NCBI RefSeq assembly: GCF_023824195.1
Contig: NZ_CP085442.1
Location: 4,316,001-4,380,000, forward strand
Source of the DNA: Priestia megaterium
GTDB taxonomy: Bacteria > Bacillota > Bacilli > Bacillales > Bacillaceae_H
Direction of reading: 5' to 3'
Length of the DNA: 64,000 nt
The translations under genes and the position numbers were made by a program. The notes beneath the pieces are model-generated. The model saw only the letters and a list, made by a program, of their open reading frames with translations, searched no databases and had not been told where the DNA came from. How positions within the stretch are numbered: position 1 is the first letter of the stretch; every line of letters begins with the position of its first letter. Below are positions 46,578-55,357 of this stretch, one piece after another.

Positions 46578-47222
46578 TTATTTAGTTGGCTGAAACTCTA
46601 CCGCTACTTCTTTTGGTCCCATTTCTTTTTTGACTAGCTGAATGATTTGATTTGCTTTTGTTTTCGAGTGTTTTTCTGTCTTAACCGTAATTTGTACTTG
46701 CTTTCCGTCTGCTCTTACTAGCGCGTCACTGTATCCTTTTGCTTTAATTAATGTTTCCAGCGTGGCTTCTTTTTCCCCGAGCTTTGATAATTCATCAATT
46801 TTATCCATCGCCTTGCTTACTTCCGCAGGCGTCACATTTTTTGATGCAGCTACTTCTTGATACTCTTCTTTTAATTGACTTCTTTCATCATTTAATTCCA
46901 AACGAAGCGCCGTAAATAGCTCGTCGCTATCTGTGCTTGATACAACCGCTGATTCTTTTGCATTTTTAGCCGTTTCCTTCTTTACATCTTCTGCTGAGCC
47001 TTCAGTTTTTGAATCTTCTTTTGTTCCCGATTTCTCATCTGCCTGTTGTTTTGTATCTTCTGCAGGAGCCTTGTCATCAGCCTGCTTTTCGCTTTGTTTT
47101 TCATTGTCTACTAGCGCAACATTACTCTGAGGATTTTCTGGCGTTGTCATATAGTACACCGATAACACAACAACTAAACTTAACATTGTTAATAACCAAA
47201 CCGTTTGCTTTTTTAATAACAT
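46578..47222 (-). CDS. spoIIIAH: stage III sporulation protein AH
   Basis: The mother-cell protein (214 aa) that meets forespore SpoIIQ across the septum to form the feeding-tube channel. One membrane helix (VWLLTMLSLVVVLSVYYM) follows a short basic start. Then comes a long acidic, Lys/Glu-rich linker and a ring-building-motif domain with ETLIKAKGYSDALVRADGK. The second ATG suits the GAGGGGG ribosome-binding site. It is the last of eight genes. Confidence 0.93.
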   Translation of the reverse strand: MLLKKQTVWLLTMLSLVVVLSVYYMTTPENPQSNVALVDNEKQSEKQADDKAPAEDTKQQADEKSGTKEDSKTEGSAEDVKKETAKNAKESAVVSSTDSDELFTALRLELNDERSQLKEEYQEVAASKNVTPAEVSKAMDKIDELSKLGEKEATLETLIKAKGYSDALVRADGKQVQITVKTEKHSKTKANQIIQLVKKEMGPKEVAVEFQPTK

Positions 47223-47235
47223 ATTCATTTCCCCC

Positions 47236-47898
47236 TCATCCTTTTTTCGCTAATACTGCTACTCTATGACTTGGTATATCGAGCGCTCTTGTCACGGCTT
47301 CAATAATAGATTTCTTTACCTCGATATTATCAGCTCCTTTAGCGACAACTAACACACCTCTTACTTTTGGCTTTTCGGTTTTAACTACAACAGGCTTTTC
47401 TTGTTCTCCACTTCTTACAATGACCAGCTGTTCATCTGTTGAGGAATCTTCAACTTTACGAGTCCCTCCTTCACGGTCCGTTTCGTTGGTCGTTTGCGAT
47501 TTTGTGACGCTGTTTTTTTCATATATTTTGGATTCTGTTGCATCTAGGTTCACAATTACTTTTACCTTACTTACGCCTCTAACTTGATCCAAAATATCTT
47601 TCAATTCTTCCTCATACCGCTCTTCATAACCTGTCATCGTTGTTGTCTTTTTGGAGCTAAAAGCGGGAACATCCTGTGATACCGGTGGTGCGCTGGTTTC
47701 TTTGCTTGCACTCTTTAATAATCCGCCTGAATTCATAGATGTTGTGAGTGAGTTGCTAAATACCATAAAGATAACGCCTGCAGCTAGTAAAATGCCTATA
47801 TACATTAACTTTGAAGGTTTCTTCGTAGTTGATGACTGTTTAAGTGAAAAGAACCGCTGAAAAAATGATGGGTCACCTTTTTCTGGCTTTTGACTCAT
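47236..47898 (-). CDS. spoIIIAG: stage III sporulation protein AG
   Basis: A 220-residue ring-forming component of the SpoIIIA-SpoIIQ complex. One N-terminal membrane helix (YIGILLAAGVIFMVF) leads to an extracytoplasmic domain with YEERYEEELKDILDQVRGV and a C-terminal ring-building fold (VRGVLVVAKGADNIEVKKSI). The ATG lies in an ATGA overlap with the spoIIIAF stop and follows GGAGGGAG. It is similar in fold to secretion-system ring proteins. Confidence 0.93.
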   Translation of the reverse strand: MSQKPEKGDPSFFQRFFSLKQSSTTKKPSKLMYIGILLAAGVIFMVFSNSLTTSMNSGGLLKSASKETSAPPVSQDVPAFSSKKTTTMTGYEERYEEELKDILDQVRGVSKVKVIVNLDATESKIYEKNSVTKSQTTNETDREGGTRKVEDSSTDEQLVIVRSGEQEKPVVVKTEKPKVRGVLVVAKGADNIEVKKSIIEAVTRALDIPSHRVAVLAKKG

Positions 47899-48515
47899 TT
47901 CGTGTCTCCCTCCTCCATATTCACAACAACTTGGCCTTGTTTTACATCCCATTTTGCTGCTAAATAGTTGGATAATTTCTTGGATTCTGTTGGTTTGTTT
48001 GTTTCGATCGGTGTGGAGGTATCAATAGAAATAACTTTCACAGCTGAAACAACCTCGGACTCATCCGATGCTTTTTTACTTACGGCAACTGAAATGGATT
48101 TAATATTATCAGCGGTAGGTTCGTCGTTCGGCTTTTTTGTTTCAATGTGAATTCGATCAATTGCTACACCATACTGATCCATCAACTCCTCTTTTACATC
48201 TGCCTCCATTTGGACAGCCATTTGTTCTAAAATATATGCACGTTGTGAAGCTTGTATTTCTTTTTTCTGATTTTCTATTGAATTTTCTACCTGGTGATCG
48301 GATCGAATAGATGATAAGCTAAGTGATTTCAGCATTTGATTAACATCTACTTTAAAAATTTGAAAAACGGGTGTAATAATAATCAGCATTAAAAGAAGTC
48401 CAACCACCAGCTTTGTATATTTTTGAAAACTAGAATTGGGCAACAGTAAATTAATAATGGTAGCTAATAAGATAAAAAGAACGATATTAGTAATCCACGT
48501 CGTTAAGGCCTGCAA
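47895..48515 (-). CDS. spoIIIAF: stage III sporulation protein AF
   Basis: A 206-residue membrane protein with two N-terminal helices (WITNIVLFILLATIINLLLP and LVVGLLLMLIIITPVF) and a C-terminal ring-building-motif domain. A TTG start (MQALTTWITN) is chosen: it follows AGGTGA at 5 nt and lines up with the known AF N-terminus. A GTG three codons earlier is possible. Confidence 0.9.
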   Translation of the reverse strand: MQALTTWITNIVLFILLATIINLLLPNSSFQKYTKLVVGLLLMLIIITPVFQIFKVDVNQMLKSLSLSSIRSDHQVENSIENQKKEIQASQRAYILEQMAVQMEADVKEELMDQYGVAIDRIHIETKKPNDEPTADNIKSISVAVSKKASDESEVVSAVKVISIDTSTPIETNKPTESKKLSNYLAAKWDVKQGQVVVNMEEGDTK

Positions 48516-48520
48516 TTTCT

Positions 48521-49705
48521 TCACCTCACCATCATTGTGACGTTGCTCGCTGTAATGATGACCGTTAAACATAAGAAAAACATAAGCGAGACAACCGCAA
48601 GCGCCGCAAAAATATAGATGACGCTTTTGCTGATAATGCTCAAGCAGGAAATAACCGGTCCTCCTCCAATGGGTTGAAGAAGAGCTGCTGCTAGCTTATA
48701 GATAAAAGCGAGCGTTAACACTTTAATAGCCGGAAACGCGACGATTAACAGTAAGACTGCTACTCCAGCAATCCCTACTGAATTCTTTAATAGAAGCGAG
48801 GCACTGATGACTGTATCAGCCGCATCCGTGAACACACGCCCTACAACAGGTATAAAGTTCCCTGTGACAAACTTTGCCGTTCGAATCGTAATACCGTCGG
48901 CAACAGCTGACGTGGCCCCTTGAACGGATAGCACTCCTAAAAAAACAGTTAGGAATATTCCAAGCACGCCAATGCTTATATTTCTCAACAGCTGAGCAAG
49001 TTGTGTAACCTTATGCTCATCTGAAATCGTACTCACAATGCTAAGCAGTGCTGAAAGAAAGAGTAACGGCATCACTACGTATTGAATAAGCAAACCGCTT
49101 GTGTTCATTAAAAACAAAATCATCGGATGAAAAAAGGCTGCCGATACAACTCCTCCTGATGATGCCATTAAGGCAAGCAGCAGCGGCACTAGAGCTAAAA
49201 TGAATTTGGTCATGGTCTCAATCGCTCCCGTTGCATAAGAGATAGCAATTTGAAAACTATTAAGAGCAATGATGATCAAAACCATATATACAAGCGCATA
49301 TGCTACTTTACTTACGGTCTGCTGATTAAACGCACTTTGGAGCGTTTGCAAAAACACGCTAAAAACCGTTAGCATAATGAGCGTACCGAGGAGCTTTCCA
49401 TTCGCTAATACTTCATGAAATAAAAACTTTACAAGACCTCCTAGCCATTCTTTAAGAGAGAACTCTTTTTCTCCTTTTAAAAAATCGACTAAACTTCCCT
49501 TCTGACTCTCGGGTAAAAAGCCGCCGTATTGGGTAATAATATCGTCCCAAAATTGTTTGACTTCATTGATACCGAGCTTATCAATTTGTTCATTGACAAG
49601 TTCTTGCTGCTTCGGGGGTTCGGAAGCTTGTACATTTTCTGGAAAGAAAAAAAAGAGGAACAAAAGAAGAGCGAGTATATTCACTTTAAACGTCCACCGC
49701 TTCAT
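48521..49705 (-). CDS. spoIIIAE: stage III sporulation protein AE
   Basis: A 394-residue polytopic membrane protein with a signal-like N-terminus (VNILALLLFLFFFFPENVQA) and about seven further hydrophobic helices, including the repeated LLLALMASSGGVVSAAFFHP region. It is the largest membrane component of the complex. It has the normal length and place between AD and AF. Confidence 0.93.
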   Translation of the reverse strand: MKRWTFKVNILALLLFLFFFFPENVQASEPPKQQELVNEQIDKLGINEVKQFWDDIITQYGGFLPESQKGSLVDFLKGEKEFSLKEWLGGLVKFLFHEVLANGKLLGTLIMLTVFSVFLQTLQSAFNQQTVSKVAYALVYMVLIIIALNSFQIAISYATGAIETMTKFILALVPLLLALMASSGGVVSAAFFHPMILFLMNTSGLLIQYVVMPLLFLSALLSIVSTISDEHKVTQLAQLLRNISIGVLGIFLTVFLGVLSVQGATSAVADGITIRTAKFVTGNFIPVVGRVFTDAADTVISASLLLKNSVGIAGVAVLLLIVAFPAIKVLTLAFIYKLAAALLQPIGGGPVISCLSIISKSVIYIFAALAVVSLMFFLCLTVIITASNVTMMVR

Positions 49706-49729
49706 TTCGTCACCTCATATTAAGTAAAA

Positions 49730-50113
49730 TTAATTGGGCAGCATTGAAATAATCGTTTCAATAATGACCGTTAAAATAGGAATTGCCATGGAGAGAATCA
49801 GCACTTTTCCACCTAATTCAATTTTAGAAGCAATGGCACCTTGCCCTGCATCTTTCGTAATTTGAGCACCAAATTCGGCGATATAGGCGATACCAATAAT
49901 TTTCAAAATGGTTTCCACATAAATCATGTTAACGTGGGCATTAATCGACAGCCGCTCGACCATCTTAATAATCTCGTAGATTTGATCAATTAAAAAAAGA
50001 AAGATCACGGATCCCACAAATACAACAAGTAAAAAAGCAATAGGTGATTTATGTTCTTTTAAAATAAGAGCCAAAAACGTAGCTACTAATCCTAAGCCCA
50101 CAATTTGAAGCAT
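49730..50113 (-). CDS. spoIIIAD: stage III sporulation protein AD
   Basis: A 127-residue membrane protein with about four hydrophobic segments (IVGLGLVATFLALIL, IAFLLVVFVGSVIFLFLI and others). The conserved core IGIAYIAEFGAQITKDAGQ is typical of AC/AD proteins. It is encoded between AC and AE. Confidence 0.93.
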   Translation of the reverse strand: MLQIVGLGLVATFLALILKEHKSPIAFLLVVFVGSVIFLFLIDQIYEIIKMVERLSINAHVNMIYVETILKIIGIAYIAEFGAQITKDAGQGAIASKIELGGKVLILSMAIPILTVIIETIISMLPN

Positions 50114-50133
50114 TTCAATGGCAACTCACCCCT

Positions 50134-50340
50134 CTACCCTTGAAATAAAAAAACCGATTTGATTTTTTGAAATAAGTCCTCTACAATCGAAGCAACCATA
50201 AATAAAATATAAATAAAACCGATGAGGGTAACCCAGTTCGCGTAATCTTTTTTTCCCATCTGTTCGAGTACGGTGACTAAAAAAGCTACGACGATACCAA
50301 TCCCAGCAATCTGAAAAATGGTGTTCATATCAATTCCCAC
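50134..50340 (-). CDS. spoIIIAC: stage III sporulation protein AC
   Basis: A 68-residue protein with two membrane helices (IFQIAGIGIVVAFLVTVLEQ and WVTLIGFIYILFMVASIVED) and a short tail ending KSVFLFQG. A GTG start is taken because GGAGGA lies about 6 nt before it and it gives the typical 68-residue length. Confidence 0.93.
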   Translation of the reverse strand: MGIDMNTIFQIAGIGIVVAFLVTVLEQMGKKDYANWVTLIGFIYILFMVASIVEDLFQKIKSVFLFQG

Positions 50341-50359
50341 ATTCAATCCTCCTCCATCG

Positions 50360-50872
50360 CTACATCAATAGAATGACCAGTAGCAACCCAGATAGAAAGC
50401 CTAAACTTTTAACCATTTTTTCATAGCGATTCTGCTTATCAACTGCATCTTGTTCTTCGCGTTCAAGATGATTCAGCGTCAGTAAGATATGCTTTTGCTG
50501 CGAATAACGATCATGCTGACCAAGCGTTTCACCAAATTGTTTTAAGATTTCTAGTTCTCCCGTTTTAAGTGCGGTTTGTTTCCAAAATTGGTCTAACGTC
50601 TTTTCCCAAGCTTCCTTGACACTTTCAGTACCTTCTTTTAATTTCATTGAAAACTCATTAAATAAAGAGGCCAAAGGATTAGGAAGCTGTAGAGATAACA
50701 AATGAGCAACTTCTTGAAGAGGCCGATTGCTGTACATAATTTCCGCTTCTAACGACCGCAGAGCCGTTTTTAATTGCCTGAGCTGCCTAGGTCTTGCACT
50801 AAGCTGCTTTGCAAACTCAAAACCTGTGTAAGTGGAAGCAAATAAGATAAAGATGGCACCAAACAGTTTCAT
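50360..50872 (-). CDS. spoIIIAB: stage III sporulation protein AB
   Basis: A 170-residue protein with helices at both ends (IFILFASTYTGFEFA and LGFLSGLLLVILLM) around a mostly helical soluble part (LRSLEAEIMYSNRPL, QKHILLTLNHLEREEQ). It resembles secretion-system GspF-type scaffolds and is thought to partner the AA ATPase. Confidence 0.93.
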   Translation of the reverse strand: MKLFGAIFILFASTYTGFEFAKQLSARPRQLRQLKTALRSLEAEIMYSNRPLQEVAHLLSLQLPNPLASLFNEFSMKLKEGTESVKEAWEKTLDQFWKQTALKTGELEILKQFGETLGQHDRYSQQKHILLTLNHLEREEQDAVDKQNRYEKMVKSLGFLSGLLLVILLM

Positions 50873-50878
50873 ACACCA

Positions 50879-51826
50879 TCACCCTTTACTATTTTCAATA
50901 AGCGACTTTTCAGCGGACGTTTTCATGGAATTATAGTTCTCATCGTAGATAGCCTGAAGTGTTCCAGGCCCCCGGCTGTTTGATAGCACAATATACCGTT
51001 TGAATACGTGAAGTTTCATTAAAGCTTGCAAAGTGGGACGCTTCATTAAATCGTCAATGTCATAGCCATGAACAGTCATAATGACACGAACGCCAGCATT
51101 AACGGCTTCAAGTACGGCCTTACAATCTTCTTCATTTCCAACTTCATCCACGATCAGCACATCGGGGCTCATGGAGCGAATCATCATCATCATGCCTTCA
51201 GCTTTTGGGCAGCTATCTAATAAATCCATTCTAGATCCGAATGTATGCTGAGGAACCCCTTTAACAGCCCCAGCAATTTCTGATCTTTCATCTACAATTC
51301 CCACTTTAAACGGCGGAATCTTAGAACGCTCTATGCCAGTACTTATTACTCTGGCTAAATCGCGAATCATGGTTGTTTTTCCTGTTTGAGGAGGTCCGAT
51401 AATTACCGTACTTTGCCAATAGCGATTGTATAAAAAAGGAATAAGCTGATTCGAAATACCAATTTTTTGTTTAGCAATCCGGATATTAAAGGATGATACA
51501 TCTCGAATCACACGAACCTGTCCATTTTCCGTTACAACTTTTCCCGCTAGTCCAACCCGGTGCCCGCCTTCAATGGTGACATATCCTTTTTTCAGCTCTT
51601 CTTCAATCATATAAATCGAAAACTGGCTTAATTTATTTAAGATAAATAAAGCATCTTCTGCACTTGGAAGATACGATTCGAAATATGGCTGATTGTTGAT
51701 TGTAAATTCGACAGGTCTTCCTATGCGCACTCGAATTTCTTCTAGTACATGAGAATGGTTTGTGACATAAAATTCAACAGTCTTTTTTAAATTAGGCGGA
51801 AAGAGTGCAAGTATTTCGTTTAACAT
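50879..51826 (-). CDS. spoIIIAA: stage III sporulation protein AA, secretion-type ATPase
   Basis: The ATPase of the feeding-tube complex (315 aa). Walker A is VIIGPPQTGKTTMIRDLARV near residue 140, with VGIVDERSEIAGAVKG and VLIVDEVGNEEDCKAVLEAV (Walker B) downstream. The second ATG is chosen since GAGGGG lies at better spacing from it. It is the first gene of the spoIIIA operon, behind a candidate sigma-E promoter. Confidence 0.95.
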   Translation of the reverse strand: MLNEILALFPPNLKKTVEFYVTNHSHVLEEIRVRIGRPVEFTINNQPYFESYLPSAEDALFILNKLSQFSIYMIEEELKKGYVTIEGGHRVGLAGKVVTENGQVRVIRDVSSFNIRIAKQKIGISNQLIPFLYNRYWQSTVIIGPPQTGKTTMIRDLARVISTGIERSKIPPFKVGIVDERSEIAGAVKGVPQHTFGSRMDLLDSCPKAEGMMMMIRSMSPDVLIVDEVGNEEDCKAVLEAVNAGVRVIMTVHGYDIDDLMKRPTLQALMKLHVFKRYIVLSNSRGPGTLQAIYDENYNSMKTSAEKSLIENSKG

Positions 51827-51855
51827 ATTCATCCCCTCATATTTGAACTCACTTC

Positions 51856-51885
51856 AATGTATTATAAGCTTGACCATTTTATGCC
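51856..51885 (-). promoter_or_regulatory. candidate sigma-E promoter of spoIIIAA-AH
   Basis: GGCATAAA, 14 bp, AATACATT on the minus strand, 30 bp before spoIIIAA. It matches the core of the sigma-E -35 (GKCATATT) and -10 (CATACAMT) elements with some mismatches. The operon is sigma-E dependent in B. subtilis. Confidence 0.5.
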
Positions 51886-51891
51886 TACCTT

Positions 51892-52173
51892 TTATTTAAA
51901 AACACCGATTAAAATGAAGAGCACTCCTACTACAATCATGATTAATTTCCCAAAAGATAATTGATCGGCTACGGACACTAAACCTATGGTAAAAGAACTC
52001 ACCATTACAATCGGACCAACAAGCGCTAACATTCCATTAATCATTAATGCTTTTTTCACATCATTGTTTGTGACAATTAAAATAGCGGCAATAAACTCAA
52101 TAAATGAAGAAATAAATCGAAGGCACGCCATCGTTAATACCGTACCGTTTAAATGATCCAACCATTGCTTCAT
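51892..52173 (-). CDS. yqhV: YqhV family (DUF2619) membrane protein
   Basis: A 93-residue protein with three hydrophobic helices (ACLRFISSFIEFIAAILIV, MLALVGPIVMVSSFTIGLVS and IMIVVGVLFILIGVF). It matches YqhV, found between efp and spoIIIAA in B. subtilis and of unknown function but part of the sporulation neighbourhood. Confidence 0.85.
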   Translation of the reverse strand: MKQWLDHLNGTVLTMACLRFISSFIEFIAAILIVTNNDVKKALMINGMLALVGPIVMVSSFTIGLVSVADQLSFGKLIMIVVGVLFILIGVFK

Positions 52174-52240
52174 AAGCCCCTCCTATATCTCTGCGTTGTT
52201 TAGTACAACCTATGCAAAATAAGGAAGAGTTAGCACAAAA

Positions 52241-52289
52241 AAACACACAAAAAAGGCAGAGAATGATTCTCTGCCTTTTTTGTGTGTTT
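52241..52289 (-). terminator. terminator of efp
   Basis: A perfect 23-bp inverted repeat around a TGA loop, with core AAAAAAGGCAGAGAA and complement. It is unusually long and perfect for an intrinsic terminator and works in both directions. Confidence 0.9.
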
Positions 52290-52311
52290 GCAGCTTGCTT
52301 ACACGACCGAA

Positions 52312-52869
52312 TTATGCGCGTGATACGTAGCTGCTGTCTGTTGTGTTGATAATTAATACGTCGCCTTCGTTTACGAAGAACGGAACGTTTACTGTTAAGC
52401 CAGTTTCAACAGTTGCCGGTTTTGTACCGCCAGAAGCTGTGTCACCTTTAATACCAGGTTCAGTTTCTGTTACTTTAAGCTCAACTGTGTTTGGAAGTTC
52501 AACACCTAATGTCTCACCTTGGTACATCATAATTGCTACTTCCATATTCTCTTTTAAGAATTTTAGCTCATATTCAATTGCACTTGCCGGAAGCTCTAAT
52601 TGCTCATAAGACTGGTTGTCCATGAATACGTGCTGATCGCCGCTTGCATATAGATATTGCATTTTACGGTTATCAATTTGTGCTTTTCCTACTTTTTCAC
52701 CTGCACGGAACGTTTTTTCTTGCACAGCTCCTGTACGAAGGTTACGTAGTTTTGAGCGAACGAATGCAGCGCCTTTACCAGGCTTTACGTGTTGGAAATC
52801 CATTACACGCCAAATACCTCCGTCTACTTCTACTGTCAAACCTGTACGAAAATCATTTACTGAAATCAT
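52312..52869 (-). CDS. efp: translation elongation factor P
   Basis: A 185-residue tRNA-shaped factor that rescues ribosomes stalled at polyproline. The three OB/KOW domains are intact. The loop [10 protein letters not shown] places Lys32 at the tip, the residue modified in B. subtilis EF-P. It follows the yqhT gene by about 20 bp. Confidence 0.97.
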   Translation of the reverse strand: MISVNDFRTGLTVEVDGGIWRVMDFQHVKPGKGAAFVRSKLRNLRTGAVQEKTFRAGEKVGKAQIDNRKMQYLYASGDQHVFMDNQSYEQLELPASAIEYELKFLKENMEVAIMMYQGETLGVELPNTVELKVTETEPGIKGDTASGGTKPATVETGLTVNVPFFVNEGDVLIINTTDSSYVSRA

Positions 52870-52888
52870 GAAGAAATCCTCCTACATT

Positions 52889-53947
52889 TTATAAAATAAT
52901 GAACTCTTTTGATGAGTGCGATAATGCCTCATTACCTTCTACTGTGACGATCGTATCATCTTCAATACGAACGCCCCCTAAGTCTGGTATGTAAATACCT
53001 GGTTCAACGGTTACAATCATACCTGGCTGCAGTACATCTGTAGATTTCACAGAAAGTGATGGGCCTTCATGTACTTCTAACCCTACGCCGTGACCGGTCG
53101 AATGTCCAAAATACTGGCCGTATCCGTGTTCTGTAATATAATCACGCGTTAGCGCATCTGCTTCTTTACCCGTCATACCTGCTTTGATGCCGCTCATTCC
53201 GTTAAGCTGCGCTTGCAGTACGACATTATAAATTTCTTTTAGCTTATCACTTACTTCACCGACGGCAAATGTTCGTGTGATATCTGAACAGTAACCATTA
53301 TAGTATGCGCCAAAATCAAGCGTTACAAGTTCGCCTTTTTCAATAACTTTGTCAGAAGCAACACCATGCGGTAAAGCCCCGCGATGCCCTGAAGCAACAA
53401 TTGTATCAAAGGATGAAGATGTTGCACCTTGTTTTCTCATAAAGAACTCCAGTTCATTAGATACTTGAAGCTCTGTTAAACCAGGACGAACAAAGGTTAA
53501 AATATGTTCATATGCTGCATCTGCTATTTTTGCAGCTTCCTTTAATATCTTAATCTCTGAGTCACTCTTTATCAAGCGTAAGTTTTCGATTGCGTGCGAG
53601 ATTGGAACAAGTTCCGCGCCGATATGCTTATCAAATAATTGATGCTGTCCATATGTAACATAATTCTGTTCAAAACCAAGCTTTTTAATTCCAAATTGTT
53701 TCACTACATTTGCTACTTCTTCTACAATAGGACCCTTGTGCTGAACGATATCAAAACCTTCTGTTTGACTAGTTGCTTGTTCAACATAACGAAAATCTGT
53801 TACAAATGCCGCTTTGTCTTCAGAAATGATAACGACACCAGCAGATCCTGTAAAATTGGTCATGTAGCGTCTGTTATATTCACTTGTAATTACAACACCG
53901 TCTACATTCAACTTTGAAAACTGTTCGCGTAGTTTTTCGATTTTCAT
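52889..53947 (-). CDS. yqhT: M24 family Xaa-Pro peptidase YqhT
   Basis: A 352-residue metallopeptidase with a creatinase-type N-terminal domain and a pita-bread catalytic domain. Metal ligands lie in LVTLDFGAYYNGYCSDITRT (two Asp), GHSTGHGVGLEVHEGP (His), MIVTVEPGIY (Glu) and GGVRIEDD (Glu). The class is proline dipeptidase or aminopeptidase P-like; its place next to efp, the polyproline factor, is conserved. Confidence 0.93.
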   Translation of the reverse strand: MKIEKLREQFSKLNVDGVVITSEYNRRYMTNFTGSAGVVIISEDKAAFVTDFRYVEQATSQTEGFDIVQHKGPIVEEVANVVKQFGIKKLGFEQNYVTYGQHQLFDKHIGAELVPISHAIENLRLIKSDSEIKILKEAAKIADAAYEHILTFVRPGLTELQVSNELEFFMRKQGATSSSFDTIVASGHRGALPHGVASDKVIEKGELVTLDFGAYYNGYCSDITRTFAVGEVSDKLKEIYNVVLQAQLNGMSGIKAGMTGKEADALTRDYITEHGYGQYFGHSTGHGVGLEVHEGPSLSVKSTDVLQPGMIVTVEPGIYIPDLGGVRIEDDTIVTVEGNEALSHSSKEFIIL

Positions 53948-53948
53948 T

Positions 53949-54386
53949 TTATTTCCCCCTTAATTGTAAAAGTGCCTGCAGGGCAAGCTCGTATCCGTAT
54001 AAACCTAACCCGACAATTTGACCATGTGTAACAGGTGCCGTCACCGAATGGTGGCGAAACTCTTCACGCTTATGTACGTTCGAAATATGCACTTCAATAA
54101 CAGGAACAGATATACTAGCAATCGCATCTCGAATGGCATAACTGTAGTGAGTAAAAGCACCAGGATTGATCATAATTCCATCAAATTTCTCATCCGCTTC
54201 GTGAATCCAGTCGATAATTACACCTTCGTGATTAGACTGTACGCACTCAACTTCTACCCCATGGTCTCTGCCTGCTCGCTGAAGCTTCTCTTCAAGATTT
54301 TGAAGATTATCTGTCCCATATACCGCTGGTTCGCGTACGCCTAAACGATTTAAATTAGGACCGTTTATTACTAAAATCTTATTCAT
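53949..54386 (-). CDS. aroQ: type II 3-dehydroquinate dehydratase
   Basis: A 145-residue shikimate pathway enzyme. Motifs are VINGPNLNRLGVREPAVYG (active-site Arg/Tyr), QSNHEGVIIDWIHEA, INPGAFTHYSYAIRDA and EVHISNVHKREEFRHHS. It stands 1 bp from yqhT. It corresponds to YqhS. Confidence 0.95.
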   Translation of the reverse strand: MNKILVINGPNLNRLGVREPAVYGTDNLQNLEEKLQRAGRDHGVEVECVQSNHEGVIIDWIHEADEKFDGIMINPGAFTHYSYAIRDAIASISVPVIEVHISNVHKREEFRHHSVTAPVTHGQIVGLGLYGYELALQALLQLRGK

Positions 54387-54507
54387 CTTAATTCAACACT
54401 CTCCCCTACTACGAACCCTTTATGCAGCTCACTTGTGTGAATTTGCACTTTATTTTTCTTTTTAAATCATTATATAGAATATATTAGCATACGTTGGAAC
54501 ATTCACA

Positions 54508-55044
54508 CTACTCATTCGCCGTTTGAAAATCTGTAGATTCATCTTTTGTTTGAAGCTCTGCAGCTTCAAAAGAAATGGAATATCCGATGAATACACCATA
54601 TAAAATATAAATACAGAGGGATGAAATAATCGTGTTGGCTGGAAGCTCTCCAATTGTTTTTAAGTTGGGAAAGAGCGGATTCAAAACAACGAATACAATT
54701 GCCCACCATAATAAGCCGTAAGCAAAACCTATCCAAATTGTTTTAAACTTCTTTAATAAGACGTAGTATAACAACCCGACAACAATAGATAATACCCCTA
54801 TAAGAAAAATACTGACGATAACACCTATTCCTTTATCCTTCCAATCACCTAATGCCCATGGATCTAAAAGCATATTTGGATTGATGACACTAAAGCTGAA
54901 CAGATAATTTAAATAGCCAATAAAGCTCCAGAAAATCCCTCCAAAAAAGGAAATAAAGATGGCTTTAAATAAAAAAGACATTTCCTGTTTATGCGTAGGG
55001 TGGTTATCCTGTTTTTTTTCATGCTGTTCTTTAGGTTCTGACAT
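54508..55044 (-). CDS. yqhR: YqhR family membrane protein
   Basis: A 178-residue protein with four hydrophobic helices (for example FIGYLNYLFSFSVI, VIVSIFLIGVLSIVVGLLYY and GLLWWAIVFVVLNPL). A charged, Lys/Gln/His-rich start and a soluble acidic tail flank them. AAGAGGTG precedes the chosen ATG; 13 more upstream codons are open. The function is unknown. The ~310-bp gap to yqhQ holds divergent promoters; a 27-codon TTG ORF there is not convincing. Confidence 0.8.
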   Translation of the reverse strand: MSEPKEQHEKKQDNHPTHKQEMSFLFKAIFISFFGGIFWSFIGYLNYLFSFSVINPNMLLDPWALGDWKDKGIGVIVSIFLIGVLSIVVGLLYYVLLKKFKTIWIGFAYGLLWWAIVFVVLNPLFPNLKTIGELPANTIISSLCIYILYGVFIGYSISFEAAELQTKDESTDFQTANE

Positions 55045-55357
55045 ATTAATCACCTCTTGATGTAGTATGAACTTTTTTCTCATTTCCTACCGACTCATTT
55101 CTAAGTTTTTACGTTTATTACTCTTCCTATACGCAAGAAGGGAGCCTGATATCAAAGAGACATTTTAAAACTACTTCGCACAGAGTTTCATAAACAAATT
55201 TTATAAGTGAAAGGAAAAAAATTCATAACAAGGGTGTGGAGATGAAAAATATTGGCTAAACTAGATAACATGCATCCGCCTAGAGGTTTATTTGATTTTG
55301 CTGTAGAATATAAAATACTAAGAAGTCTAGTCTAGTTAAGTTAGGTCGGTGCCTGAA

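Noticed and set aside
55252..55335. 27-codon TTG ORF between yqhR and yqhQ
   Set aside because: Weak ribosome-binding site, very short and no recognisable pattern.
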